Origin: Rudaeicoccus suwonensis
GTDB lineage: Bacteria; Actinomycetota; Actinomycetes; Actinomycetales; Dermatophilaceae
Length of the DNA: 64,000 nt
Direction of reading: 5' to 3'
Assembly (NCBI RefSeq): GCF_007829035.1
Contig: NZ_VIVQ01000005.1
Coordinates: 39,890-103,889 of the forward strand
Of the stretch, positions 8,990-17,590 are shown one piece after another. How positions within the stretch are numbered: the first letter of the stretch is position 1; each line of letters starts with the position of its first letter. The notes beneath the pieces are model-generated. The model worked only from the letters and a program-made list of their open reading frames with translations, did not search any database and was not told the origin of the DNA. The position numbers were made by a program, and so were the translations under genes.

Positions 8990-9232
8990 TCAGGGCTTGC
9001 GCAGCTTCTTGCTGGTGCGCTTGTCCAGCCCGGTGGTCGGGTTGTAAGTCTTGGTGGTCTCGCGGCGGATCTTGCGGGCCTGTTCCTCGACCATCACCCG
9101 GCTGTACTTCTGGTGGTTCTTGATCACGTTCGGCAACTGCTGACTCGGCATCGGTACCCCGCTGACCGTGGTCATCAACCCGACCGCGGCGCCGAGGCGA
9201 CCTGCCCTGCCCTTGAAGTCCTTCAAACCCAT
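8990..9232 (-). CDS. Small basic protein, function unknown
   Basis: An 80-residue, lysine- and arginine-rich protein. I start at the ATG at 9232 (MGLKDFKGR) because AGGGAG lies at good spacing upstream; the open frame continues another 27 codons but reads through the repeated regulatory element. It is not a family I recognise. It has no membrane segment, and its C-terminus is very basic (KRTSKKLRKP), which suggests nucleic acid contact. It sits between the membrane protein gene and the divergent NTPase gene, and shares their repeated upstream element. Confidence 0.55.
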   Translation of the reverse strand: MGLKDFKGRAGRLGAAVGLMTTVSGVPMPSQQLPNVIKNHQKYSRVMVEEQARKIRRETTKTYNPTTGLDKRTSKKLRKP

Positions 9233-9234
9233 GA

Positions 9235-9583
9235 CGTGCTCCCTTGTGTGGTGGTGACCGGGGGTGGTCACGGGTGCAAGTGAGCGCTCGAACAGGGCAG
9301 GATCGAAGAACACGTTCGGTTCGTTCGGTACCGCTCAGCGGGTGCGACCGGGCACGAGAGGACCTAGGGCTTTATTGCGGTGCGATGGGCCGGTCGCAAT
9401 AAAGAAACGACCATGGCCGTACGAGCAGACCCGGTGGCAGGCTGTGACCGTGAACGATGCACAAGGACGCACCCCAGGACCAGAACAACCCCAAAACAGT
9501 GCCGGGGTGGATCCACAGTTCGCTGTTCGGTCCTGGTTACAAGCAACAGCCGACGCGGCCGCGGCACAAACAACCGGCCTGGC
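9235..9583 (+). repeat. 349-bp exact direct repeat, copy A
   Basis: Bases 9235-9583 recur at 14620-14968 with a constant offset of 5385 and no difference that I could find by reading. The repeat covers the divergent control region and the first 45 codons of the NTPase gene. Recombination between the copies would delete the 5.4-kb unit holding the NTPase, the OmpA-like lipoprotein and the HicA-like gene. Confidence 0.9.
9254..9289. promoter_or_regulatory. Palindromic motif, copy 2 of 3
   Basis: GTGACCGGGGGTGGTCAC at 9254-9271 and GAGCGCTC at 9282-9289, located in the divergent region between the small basic protein gene (start 9232) and the NTPase gene (start near 9450). It is part of the 349-bp exact repeat that recurs at 14620. 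Confidence 0.5.
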
Positions 9584-12500
9584 ACCGTTCGTGGCGTTGT
9601 CGGATCTGATCTCCAGGAAGGTCCCGACCCGGTACCGGGACGCCGCCAACGACCCCGGAGTGTCCGCCGCGCAGCGCAACAACCTGATGAATCTGGCGCA
9701 ACTGCTGGAAGACGCCACCGAGAACTGGCGAAAAAAAGGCAGCGAAGGAGCTCAACTACGCGGGTGGGCAAGCCCCACCCGCGGGTTTCCCCAAAAACCG
9801 GACCAGCACGTAGTGAAGGCGTTGACCCTGGTCATCACCAAGAAACTGAAGGTGCAACCGCCCCACGACGTGGGCGAATGGACCGACTTCCCCGCCTTGA
9901 TCAAGGCGTTGCAAGCCGCAACCGGACCCCAGCAACAAGCCCGCACCACCGCACGCCAGCAAGCAGCCGCTACCCAGAAATGGGAAAAACTCGGCGGCCT
10001 GTCCCTGTTCCGTGTCCCGTCAGCACAGGAACTCCTCACCCAAGCACACCGACTAGGCCTGGGGTCCTGGCTGCTGGACGGCGGCATCCCCTCCTACGTG
10101 ACCCGCCACCAAGACCAGCCTTTGACCGACGCCATCCAGGCCGTGCTCACCAACGGGAACGGACTCGTCACCGTGCTCGGCCCACCCAAAGCAGGTAAAA
10201 CCCGCTCCCTGGTCCACACCCTGGCCGCCCACACCCCCGACACACCCGTGTGGTGGATCAACACCGCACCGAAAGTCATCGGTGACCTAGCTGACCTCAT
10301 CGAAAAAATCGCCGCCGGTAACGGCGGGAACACCGCCGCCGCGGACGCCCTCACCGGCGCAATCGTGATCCTGGACGACCTCGGCCGATGCGGCGCCAAC
10401 CCCACCGACGGCGTAACCGAACAAGCACTCACCCGCATCACCCGCCACGTCCCGGTCATATGCACCCTGCACGAAGCAACCCTCGCCGGATGGAAACGCG
10501 AAACCGTCGACCACACCGAACCCGGACCAGAACTAGACCGCACCACCCGCATCGGCGCCAGCCCCGAACTCATCACCCTGCTCACCACCACCGCCATCAC
10601 CTACCACCCCGTCTTCAGCACCGACGAATACGCCGCCGCGCTCCACGTATGGCACACCGCCACCACCCCACCCACCAACGACGACACCACCGGTGAACCC
10701 ACCCGTCCTACCGGTACCGGTGGGGAACCCGGGGTGCCACCAGTGGGACTAGAACGATTCGCTGAATACCTCGCCGCAGTCGAACCCCTCCACGCCCGCG
10801 CCACCACCGCCACCCACCACGGCGGGATCCCCGCAGCCCTCATCGCCGCAGCCATCGACGCCACAATCCTCTACCCCGCCGGCACCGACCCCGACCAACT
10901 CCAACAACTCACTCAATGGCACTACCAACACATCGCACCCACCAAACTCTGGCCCACCGACCCCACCCGCTTCCAAGAAGCACTCGACTGGGCCACCGAC
11001 CCCATCAGCCCCGGATCACCCCACGCCATCATCACCCTCAACCCCACCCACACCGGATACCAACTCCTCGACGCCCTCACCCCACGACTCACCCCCACCA
11101 ACCACACCCTCACCCACCTCCTACCCCACAGCCACACCCTCACCAATGACGCCTGCTTCAACGCCGGAAGCCACGCCCACCACACAGGAGACCTCGACAC
11201 CGCCGCCACATGGTGGGAGAGTGCGGCCGCCCTCGGGAGCATTTCTGCGGCGAACAACCGTGGCGTCCTCGCCCAACAGGCCGGGGACCTCGACACCGCC
11301 ACCACGTGGTTCGAACAAGCAGCCCACCATGGGCATGTTGTCGCGACGTATTACCGCGGAGTCCTGGCGTACCAGGCGGGCGACCTCGACACCGCCACCA
11401 CGTGGTTCGAACAAGCAGCCCACCATGGGCATGTTGTCGCGACGTATTACCGCGGAGTCCTGGCGTACCAGGCGGGCGACCTCGACACCGCCACCACCTG
11501 GTACGAGAAAGCAGCCGAATACGGACACCCTGGTGCAATGTTGAACCGTGGTGTTCTCGCCGAAAAGGCAGGGAACCTCGAGACCGCCACCACCTGGTAC
11601 GAACAAGCCGCCCAGTACGGCAACGACAACGCCATGAACAACCTCGGCCTCCTCGCCAAGAAAGCCGGAGACCTGCCCACCGCCACCACCTGGTACGAGA
11701 AAGCAGCCGAACACGGACACACCAACGCCATGAACAACCTCGGCGTCAACGCATACGAGGCGGGCGACACCGACACCGCCACCAAATGGTGGAAACAAGC
11801 CGCCCACCACGGGAACACCGACGCCATGAACAACCTCGGCGTCCTCGCCAAAAAGGCCGGCGACCTCGACACCGCCACCACATGGTTCGAACAAGCAGCC
11901 AACCACGGACAGGTCGACGCGATGCACAACCGCGGAAATCTCGCGAAGGACGCGGGGGACCTGCCCACCGCCACCATTTGGTACGAGCAAGCTGCCAAAC
12001 ACGGACACCCTGGTGCAATGTTCAGCCTCGCCGGCATCGCGTACCAGGCGGGCGACACCGACACCGCCACCACATGGTGGAAACAAGCCGCCACCCAAAA
12101 CAACGCCGACGCCATGCACAACCTCGGCGCCCTCGCCCAAGACGCAGGAGACTTGGACACCGCCAAAACCTGGTTCGAACAAGCCGCCCAACACGGCAAC
12201 ACTGACGCCATGCACAACCTCGGCGCCCTCGCCCAAGACGCAGGAGACTTGGACACCGCCAAAACCTGGTTCGAACAAGCCGCCCAACACGGCAACACTG
12301 ACGCCATGCACAACCTCGGCGCCCTCGCCCAAGACGCGGGAGACTTGGACACCGCTAAAGCTTGGTACGAACAAGCCGCCGAACACGGCAACACTGACGC
12401 CATGTGCAACCTGGGCGGCCTCGCCTACGAAACAGGAGACTTCGACACCGCCACTAATTGGTGGAAACAAGCCGCCCACCACGGCAACGCCGGCGCCATG

Positions 12501-12974
12501 TACATCCTCGGGGCCCTCGCCCAAGAGACCGGGGACTTCGACACCGCCAAAACCTGGTACGAACAAGCCGCCGACCGCGGACACGTCGACGCGATGGTCA
12601 TGCTGGGGGTATTGCGCGGTGATCTGGAGGGCGCCACCACCTGGCTGGAGAAAGCCGCCGGGCAAGGCCAGGCCGTGGCCATGCACACCCTGGGCGTCCT
12701 CGCCTATAAGGCCGGGGACCTCGACACCGCCACCACCTGGTGGGAGAAAGCCGCCGCTCACGGCGATGCCGACGCCATCTACGACCTCGGCGCCCTCGCT
12801 GCCAACGCAGGGGACCTGGACACCGCCAAAACCTGGTGGGAGCAAGCAGCCGACCACGGACACGCTGATGCGATGAACGGGCTAGGGACACTGGCCCGAG
12901 ACGCAGGAGACCTGAACACCGCTGAGATGTGGTTCGCCCGGGCGCGCGAGGCGGAAGAAGACTCGTCCGCGTAA
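9450..12974 (+). CDS. P-loop NTPase with 18 Sel1/TPR-type 32-residue repeats
   Basis: Protein of about 1174 residues from a GTG at 9450 (VNDAQGRTPG); the frame is open further upstream and GTG at 9444 is also possible. An N-terminal unknown region is followed near residue 242 by a Walker A motif (GPPKAGKT) and later by a Walker B (AIVILDDLG), giving a STAND-like or AAA-type NTPase layout. From about residue 573 there are 18 full repeats of 32 residues on the pattern AGDLDTATTWYEQAAEHGNTDAM, closest to Sel1/TPR solenoids, and a partial last one. Units 2 and 3 are identical over 96 bp, as nearly are units 11 and 12. Such proteins sense partners through the solenoid, for example in signalling or defence. 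The actual role here is not known. Confidence 0.72.
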   Translation: MNDAQGRTPGPEQPQNSAGVDPQFAVRSWLQATADAAAAQTTGLAPFVALSDLISRKVPTRYRDAANDPGVSAAQRNNLMNLAQLLEDATENWRKKGSEGAQLRGWASPTRGFPQKPDQHVVKALTLVITKKLKVQPPHDVGEWTDFPALIKALQAATGPQQQARTTARQQAAATQKWEKLGGLSLFRVPSAQELLTQAHRLGLGSWLLDGGIPSYVTRHQDQPLTDAIQAVLTNGNGLVTVLGPPKAGKTRSLVHTLAAHTPDTPVWWINTAPKVIGDLADLIEKIAAGNGGNTAAADALTGAIVILDDLGRCGANPTDGVTEQALTRITRHVPVICTLHEATLAGWKRETVDHTEPGPELDRTTRIGASPELITLLTTTAITYHPVFSTDEYAAALHVWHTATTPPTNDDTTGEPTRPTGTGGEPGVPPVGLERFAEYLAAVEPLHARATTATHHGGIPAALIAAAIDATILYPAGTDPDQLQQLTQWHYQHIAPTKLWPTDPTRFQEALDWATDPISPGSPHAIITLNPTHTGYQLLDALTPRLTPTNHTLTHLLPHSHTLTNDACFNAGSHAHHTGDLDTAATWWESAAALGSISAANNRGVLAQQAGDLDTATTWFEQAAHHGHVVATYYRGVLAYQAGDLDTATTWFEQAAHHGHVVATYYRGVLAYQAGDLDTATTWYEKAAEYGHPGAMLNRGVLAEKAGNLETATTWYEQAAQYGNDNAMNNLGLLAKKAGDLPTATTWYEKAAEHGHTNAMNNLGVNAYEAGDTDTATKWWKQAAHHGNTDAMNNLGVLAKKAGDLDTATTWFEQAANHGQVDAMHNRGNLAKDAGDLPTATIWYEQAAKHGHPGAMFSLAGIAYQAGDTDTATTWWKQAATQNNADAMHNLGALAQDAGDLDTAKTWFEQAAQHGNTDAMHNLGALAQDAGDLDTAKTWFEQAAQHGNTDAMHNLGALAQDAGDLDTAKAWYEQAAEHGNTDAMCNLGGLAYETGDFDTATNWWKQAAHHGNAGAMYILGALAQETGDFDTAKTWYEQAADRGHVDAMVMLGVLRGDLEGATTWLEKAAGQGQAVAMHTLGVLAYKAGDLDTATTWWEKAAAHGDADAIYDLGALAANAGDLDTAKTWWEQAADHGHADAMNGLGTLARDAGDLNTAEMWFARAREAEEDSSA

Positions 12975-12998
12975 ACCGTGAAAGCTCCGGTATGACCC

Positions 12999-13042
12999 GA
13001 GCGAAGGTGCATACCCCTGGCCGGGGCATGCACCTTCGCTCG
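12999..13042. terminator. Bidirectional hairpin terminator
   Basis: A perfect 15-bp stem (CGAGCGAAGGTGCAT at 12999-13013 with its complement at 13028-13042). The 14-base loop contains CCCCTGGCCGGGG, which can pair further. It lies between the ends of the NTPase gene and the convergent OmpA-like lipoprotein gene and can serve both. Confidence 0.72.
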
Positions 13043-13064
13043 TGATCGCGGTGACTGATTTTGT

Positions 13065-14318
13065 CTACTGGGCGAGGGTGAGGTCGACGACGCGGTTGCG
13101 CTTGGCGAGGTTCTCGTCGTAGTGACCGGCGGGCATGTTGTTGACCGGCTGGTCGGTGATGTTGCCGTCCCCGGTCGCGGCGCCGATGGTGGAGGCCGGG
13201 GCGCCGAGCTGGGTGAGGCGGTTCAGGACCGCGGTGGCACGGGCCTGAGACAGGGTGATCCCGTTTCCTTCTCCCGGGACGGTCGCGGTGTGTCCGGTGG
13301 CGTTGATACGCATACCGGTGGGGCAGGTCTTGAGCATGGCCGCGATCGGCGCCAGCTGGGTATCGGCCGCAGCGGTCAACTGCGCCGAGCCCGGCGCGAA
13401 CGCGGTGTCGGTGTTGATGGCGATCGTCGTGGCGACGCACGGAGTGCTCAGGTCCGGGAAGGTCACGACCGGGACGATGTTGGTGGCCGTCGTGGCGGTC
13501 GTCCCGACGGGCCCGTCGGTGATAGTGCAGGCGGCGCCGGTCTTGTGGCAGATACCCGACCACAGGGTGTCCAGTGCGGTCCGGGTCGCGGTGTCGGCGC
13601 TGGGCTGCTTCCCGCCAGGGTTGGCATAGCCGAGCCCGTTGATGCTGATCGTGTGACCCGTGCCGTTAGGGATGCCCGCGGGATCGATCCTGTTGATGAA
13701 GGTGGTCGGGTTGGTCTCCCATGCCCCGGCCTTGTCCAGGTCGGTGGGATTGATGGTGGAGATCCCGGAGGTGATCAGGTCAATGGTTCCGCCGGTGGGA
13801 GTGACCTGGATGGCCTGGTCGAGGACGCCCAGAGTGTCCAGGCCAGGGGTCGCCGCGCCAGCGTCCATGGCGCGCAGCAACGCCGGCAGCTTGGCGCTGA
13901 TATCACGCGTTGCGGTCGTGGCGTTGGTTTCGACCTGGTCACCGCGCATCGGGGTCAAGTCGACCTTCACCGGCTGACGGCCCTGGACCACGACGGTCAC
14001 GACGCCGTCGCCAGGATTCAAAGCATTCAGGGCGTGGGTGGTGACGGTCTTGATCAGCGCCGGACTCAGCGCGGGGGCCGGTTCGCTACTGGTGCCGGTA
14101 ACCGCGATCGTCAGCGCCGGCGGGGACTTCGGCGCCGAGCATGCGGTCAAACCCGCGGCCGTCAGCACACTGCCGACCACGATCGCGAGGAACGCGGCGT
14201 AGCGCCGCGCCAGCCGACCCTTACCCATGACGGGGTGGGTGCCGGGAGAAGTCTTCACGACAGAAACGCTGGTGAAGGTGTCGGTGGGCTGAACGTTGGT
14301 GGTCTCATTGATGTTCAC
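13065..14318 (-). CDS. OmpA-like domain lipoprotein
   Basis: Predicted lipoprotein of about 417 residues. I start at the GTG at 14318 because AAGGA precedes it at good spacing; an ATG at 14228 (MGKGRLARRY) would give a textbook signal peptide and is a real alternative. The lipobox LTAC with its cysteine follows a hydrophobic stretch (AAFLAIVVGSVLTAAG). The C-terminal 110 residues form an OmpA-like fold (FAPGSAQLTAAADTQL, INATGHTATVPG, LSQARATAVLNRL, NRVVDLTL), normally used to bind peptidoglycan. The central part resembles von Willebrand-like segments but I cannot confirm this. It is convergent with the NTPase gene and cell-surface exposed. Confidence 0.75.
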   Translation of the reverse strand: MNINETTNVQPTDTFTSVSVVKTSPGTHPVMGKGRLARRYAAFLAIVVGSVLTAAGLTACSAPKSPPALTIAVTGTSSEPAPALSPALIKTVTTHALNALNPGDGVVTVVVQGRQPVKVDLTPMRGDQVETNATTATRDISAKLPALLRAMDAGAATPGLDTLGVLDQAIQVTPTGGTIDLITSGISTINPTDLDKAGAWETNPTTFINRIDPAGIPNGTGHTISINGLGYANPGGKQPSADTATRTALDTLWSGICHKTGAACTITDGPVGTTATTATNIVPVVTFPDLSTPCVATTIAINTDTAFAPGSAQLTAAADTQLAPIAAMLKTCPTGMRINATGHTATVPGEGNGITLSQARATAVLNRLTQLGAPASTIGAATGDGNITDQPVNNMPAGHYDENLAKRNRVVDLTLAQ

Positions 14319-14409
14319 GATGATTCCTTTCGGGTTGATCCGTGACGTGGCCTCGACACCCGCGCTGGGAGCAGGGCCGAGGTCACGGCACTGGGATGTG
14401 GGTGGTGGG

Positions 14410-14616
14410 TCAGGCGAACTTGGTGTGGCAGTACCCGGCCCGCCGCAGCGCGGCGAGACCGTTACGGGAGCTGCGGTAGTCACTGGGGGTGCCCGCGATC
14501 ACGGCCACGACCTGGCCGTTCTTAGTGACCTGGAAGTGACCGCGGCGGGTCCTGCGCACCGCGAATCCCTGTCCGTGCAGGTCGGTGATCAGTTCCCGAA
14601 TCTCCTTCTTGCTCAT
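14410..14616 (-). CDS. HicA-like small RNA-binding-fold protein
   Basis: A 68-residue protein starting with MSKKEIRELITDLHGQGF. It shows the HicA/dsRBD-like pattern: a helix, then GHFQVTKNGQVVAVIAGTPSD, where HicA toxins have a GSHH-type segment with a catalytic histidine (here GHF), and a final helix (NGLAALRRAGY). No HicB antitoxin is seen next to it, so it may be a domesticated or orphan member. AGGGAG precedes the start. The palindromic motif lies 22 bases upstream. Confidence 0.55.
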   Translation of the reverse strand: MSKKEIRELITDLHGQGFAVRRTRRGHFQVTKNGQVVAVIAGTPSDYRSSRNGLAALRRAGYCHTKFA

Positions 14617-14619
14617 CTG

Positions 14620-14968
14620 CGTGCTCCCTTGTGTGGTGGTGACCGGGGGTGGTCACGGGTGCAAGTGAGCGCTCGAACAGGGCAGGATCGAAGAACACGT
14701 TCGGTTCGTTCGGTACCGCTCAGCGGGTGCGACCGGGCACGAGAGGACCTAGGGCTTTATTGCGGTGCGATGGGCCGGTCGCAATAAAGAAACGACCATG
14801 GCCGTACGAGCAGACCCGGTGGCAGGCTGTGACCGTGAACGATGCACAAGGACGCACCCCAGGACCAGAACAACCCCAAAACAGTGCCGGGGTGGATCCA
14901 CAGTTCGCTGTTCGGTCCTGGTTACAAGCAACAGCCGACGCGGCCGCGGCACAAACAACCGGCCTGGC
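14620..14968 (+). repeat. 349-bp exact direct repeat, copy B
   Basis: Identical to 9235-9583. Here the repeated start of the NTPase gene is joined directly, and out of frame, to the 3' end of a Sel1-repeat gene. Confidence 0.9.
14639..14674. promoter_or_regulatory. Palindromic motif, copy 3 of 3
   Basis: GTGACCGGGGGTGGTCAC at 14639-14656 and GAGCGCTC at 14667-14674, in front of the HicA-like gene. It lies inside copy B of the 349-bp repeat. Confidence 0.5.
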
Positions 14969-15295
14969 GCCATGCACAACCTCGGCGTCCTCACCCACGA
15001 AGCAGGGGACCTGGACACCGCCACCGCCTGGTGGAAACAAGCCGCCCACCACGGCAACACCAGCGCCATGTACAACCTCGGCACCCTCGCCGAAAAGACC
15101 GGAGACCTCGGCACCCTCGCCGAAAAGACCGGAGACCTCGACACCGCCACCACCTGGTACCAACAAGCAGCCGAACACGGCGACGCCGACGCCATGCACA
15201 ACCTCGGCACCCTCGCCCACAAAGCCGGAGACCTGGGGACTGCCGAGATGTGGTTCGCTCGGGCTCAGGACGCTCAAGATGGCTTGTCTACATAG
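14835..15295 (+). pseudogene. Deleted and frameshifted second copy of the Sel1-repeat NTPase gene
   Basis: The first 45 codons match the NTPase gene at 9450 exactly. The sequence then jumps at 14968 into Sel1-repeat sequence read in another frame (GAMHNLGVLTHEAGDLDTAT onwards, ending at 15295 with EMWFARAQDAQDGLST). The NTPase domain and most repeats are missing and the frames do not join, so no functional product is expected from the GTG start. The remaining repeat part also has a 30-bp tandem duplication (GDLGTLAEKT twice). The repeat sequence differs from that of the intact gene, so this is the relic of a true paralogue whose front was replaced. Confidence 0.75.
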
Positions 15296-15423
15296 CCTCT
15301 GAGGTTTGCGCTCTCACTAATACATGTGTTCCAAGGCTGTCATTAAGCGATCTACTGAATAAGAAGGAAATGGGCCTCGTTAGGGCATCAGAAACCAGCC
15401 GCAGCCACCCCGCATTGCCCGGA

Positions 15424-16230
15424 TCACTTGCCACGTTTGCGAATGTGGTCCCTATCGTTGCCTTCCCAAGGTCCGGCTAGTCGTGGCTGCCACTGCGGTC
15501 GAGTCGACGACTCGTCGTTGATCGCGGCGGACGTGGAGCGAGAAAACCCGTGCGCGGACACCGACCGCGCACGCGCCGCCTGCGGTGAGACCTTCGACAG
15601 GTCGCTGGCCGCTGCACGGTTGTAGGGGAGTAGTTCGTCCGCATGGGCGCTGGTGAGGTGTTGCTGCAGCAACTCGGTCAGGGGAGTGGTGCGTGCGGTG
15701 ACTGCCATCAGGCGCACCTCTCGCAGCTGGTCGACGGGGATCGCCGGCCAGTCGAAGCGGCGCCCGGTCGAGGCCGCTAACTTCTCCACGTACATCGTTT
15801 GGGATCGGGTGTTTCCGTCCCGGAATGGGTGGATCGCTGTCAGGGTGCCCCAGTGCTCGGCCAGCTGGTGGGCGAACTCCGGGTCGGGTAGTCCTTGCAG
15901 CTGCCCTTCCCGGTCGAGCTGGGTGAACAACTCCTGCAGTTGTTCACGGATGTACTCGGGGCGGCAGTAGGCGATCCCGGTGCCGGAGGCTTGCATGTTG
16001 ACGTCCCGGATCTGCCCGGCCCATGACACCACTGGCCCCAGCAGCATTTGGTGGACGTGCGCCAAGTAGTCGAAGTCGAACCGGTCCGGTAGCTCCTCGC
16101 CACCGAGCACACCGATACCTGCGGAGGCGACGTCGTTCATCGCCTGGTCCAACCGGTCCGGGTCTTTGATGTTGAAAGTGTTGATCAGTACCCCACCGGA
16201 CCCGGGGTAGGTGTACTTGTCGTCAATCAT
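15424..16230 (-). CDS. fic: Fic-domain AMPylation toxin
   Basis: A 268-residue protein from the ATG at 16230 (MIDDKYTYPGSGG). The Fic motif reads HPFRDGNTRSQ, close to the consensus HPFx(D/E)GNxRxxR; the last arginine is glutamine here. An upstream flap-like region (PDRFDFDYLAHVHQMLLG, WAGQIRDVNM) fits the family. Fic toxins transfer AMP from ATP to target proteins such as DNA gyrase. The start overlaps the stop of the small upstream gene by 4 bases, giving translational coupling to its presumed antitoxin. The C-terminal 70 residues after the core are poorly conserved and basic. Confidence 0.87.
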   Translation of the reverse strand: MIDDKYTYPGSGGVLINTFNIKDPDRLDQAMNDVASAGIGVLGGEELPDRFDFDYLAHVHQMLLGPVVSWAGQIRDVNMQASGTGIAYCRPEYIREQLQELFTQLDREGQLQGLPDPEFAHQLAEHWGTLTAIHPFRDGNTRSQTMYVEKLAASTGRRFDWPAIPVDQLREVRLMAVTARTTPLTELLQQHLTSAHADELLPYNRAAASDLSKVSPQAARARSVSAHGFSRSTSAAINDESSTRPQWQPRLAGPWEGNDRDHIRKRGK

Positions 16231-16433
16231 CCGTTCGCGTACTTGGCCGCGATCTGCTCCAACGCTTCCGCATACGACAACTCGCCCCGCAGAATCGCCT
16301 CGGTACGACCTAGGGCTTCCGCGTCGGGGAAGTGCCCCGCCAGCTGCTGCGACTTCTCCGCCAACGCCATCCACCGCTGCAACTCCGCACCAGACAACGT
16401 CTTGCGCTGTGCAGCACTGATATGTGTCGTCAT
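16227..16433 (-). CDS. VbhA-like antitoxin of the Fic toxin
   Basis: A 68-residue protein (MTTHISAAQRKT...). Its C-terminal part, RTEAILRGELSYAEALEQIAAKY, matches the VbhA-type antitoxin end (hydrophobic helix, then GxxS-x-EEA). It should occlude the Fic ATP site through an inhibitory helix. The classical (S/T)xxxE(G/N) motif is not obvious to me. ATG at 16433 overlaps the previous stop by one base (TGATG). An upstream GGGGTGAG could act as ribosome site. Confidence 0.7.
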   Translation of the reverse strand: MTTHISAAQRKTLSGAELQRWMALAEKSQQLAGHFPDAEALGRTEAILRGELSYAEALEQIAAKYANG

Positions 16434-16717
16434 CACTGACTCACCCCATCCTTGGCCATCCACGCCTGCACATACTCCGCGATCGCATCCCGCATCACCG
16501 ACGACGCATCCCGACCCTGCGCAGCCGCCAACCGGTCCACCTCATCACTCAACACCCGCGGCAACCGCACCTGCCGCCGCGGCGACTGACCCGAACCACC
16601 CTCAGCCGGATCCAACCGCGGCCGCCCCGGCGACCCGGCACGCGCGACTCGAGCCCGCACCACCTGCTCGAACACCGCGCCAGGAGCTGCTGCAACTGTC
16701 TCGGACACCATCCCCAT
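16433..16717 (-). CDS. Ribbon-helix-helix regulator of the Fic operon
   Basis: A 94-residue protein whose C-terminal 45 residues form a ribbon-helix-helix domain (RRQVRLPRVLSDEVDRLAAA then SSVMRDAIAEYVQAWMA). The N-terminal half is alanine/glycine-rich. It is first in a tightly packed three-gene operon with the VbhA-like and Fic genes, so autoregulation of the toxin-antitoxin operon is the likely job. Confidence 0.68.
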   Translation of the reverse strand: MGMVSETVAAAPGAVFEQVVRARVARAGSPGRPRLDPAEGGSGQSPRRQVRLPRVLSDEVDRLAAAQGRDASSVMRDAIAEYVQAWMAKDGVSQ

Positions 16718-16912
16718 AATGTACTACAGAAACGCCCAAAAGAGGCCGGAGACCCCAGAATTTCAGCACTCTAACCGACTCTAGTAAATCGCCGATAATG
16801 CACCTTATGTCAAGTAGAACTTGTCGGACTGATTCCAAGCGTCAACTTTTACCTGTCACCATGGACTCATGATGCACCTCCCCCTCCTCCCTAGCAAGCA
16901 CCGGTAGCACTA

Positions 16913-17590
16913 ATGAGCTGGACCGATGACACAGGCCGCCACGAGGGCTACGTCGCAAAGGTGTTCGCCGACGGCAAGCTCGGTGGTGGTACTTACTCGA
17001 CCGCCGGCTTGTCGGTCGACGACGACCCGGAGGGCCGCGCCGTGCTGGATGAGAACGGCGATCGGATCCAATGGCGGCCCGCGGCCGCCGTGGTCGCGTG
17101 GCGGGTCTGCTGTGACCACGTGCCAGCGCACGTACGCGATGAGGACCTGCGGGACTACTGGCAGACGCCCGAGACATGGATGTCACCGACCGTCTGGCGG
17201 CGGGTCTACTCCGCCGCCGAGGAAGACCTCGCCCAGGGGCGCATCTACGCATCGCTGGACGACGAGGGCAGTGTGTTCATCGACGACCGGGACGACCTAT
17301 TCGAACTCATCCGCACAGAGTGGCGACAGCACATCGAACCCGAGGACCACGAGCGGTCCATCCGGGCCGCACTCGACGGCGTCACGAAAGCAAAACAGCT
17401 GCTCGACCTCGAAGTCGCGGCCGCGCGCGCCAGTGGCCTGTCTTGGGCCGAGATCGGCCGGGTCGCCGGCATCACTCGCCAAGCAGCCCGCGACCGCTGG
17501 GGCACTAGCCCAGCAAGTACCCACAGCGCGATTCCCGGCGACAGCACGGCTCGGCCGACGCGTGCCAGGATCACCGATCGTGAGCACTAA
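16913..17590 (+). CDS. Protein with C-terminal helix-turn-helix, function unknown
   Basis: A 225-residue acidic protein. The N-terminal 120 residues (WTDDTGRHEGYVAKVFADGKLGG...) are not recognised. Near residues 165-195 is a sigma-like helix-turn-helix: LEVAAARASGLSWAEIGRVAGITRQAARDRWG. It is divergent from the Fic operon across a 195-base gap. The following gene starts inside its last 11 bases. It may be a regulator, though no ligand domain is visible. Confidence 0.6.
   Translation: MSWTDDTGRHEGYVAKVFADGKLGGGTYSTAGLSVDDDPEGRAVLDENGDRIQWRPAAAVVAWRVCCDHVPAHVRDEDLRDYWQTPETWMSPTVWRRVYSAAEEDLAQGRIYASLDDEGSVFIDDRDDLFELIRTEWRQHIEPEDHERSIRAALDGVTKAKQLLDLEVAAARASGLSWAEIGRVAGITRQAARDRWGTSPASTHSAIPGDSTARPTRARITDREH

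Noticed and set aside
11316..11507. Regular repeats that might suggest a CRISPR array or minisatellite
   Set aside because: They are in-frame 96-bp coding repeats of the NTPase with no spacers.
11121..12863. A 580-codon open frame on the minus strand with a regular repeat
   Set aside because: It is the shadow of the Sel1 repeats; its periodicity is inherited from them. The plus-strand sequence has the family motifs.
13122..14345. A 407-codon open frame on the plus strand
   Set aside because: Antisense to the OmpA-like lipoprotein, with composition typical of a shadow frame (Gly/Arg/Asp rich, no motifs).
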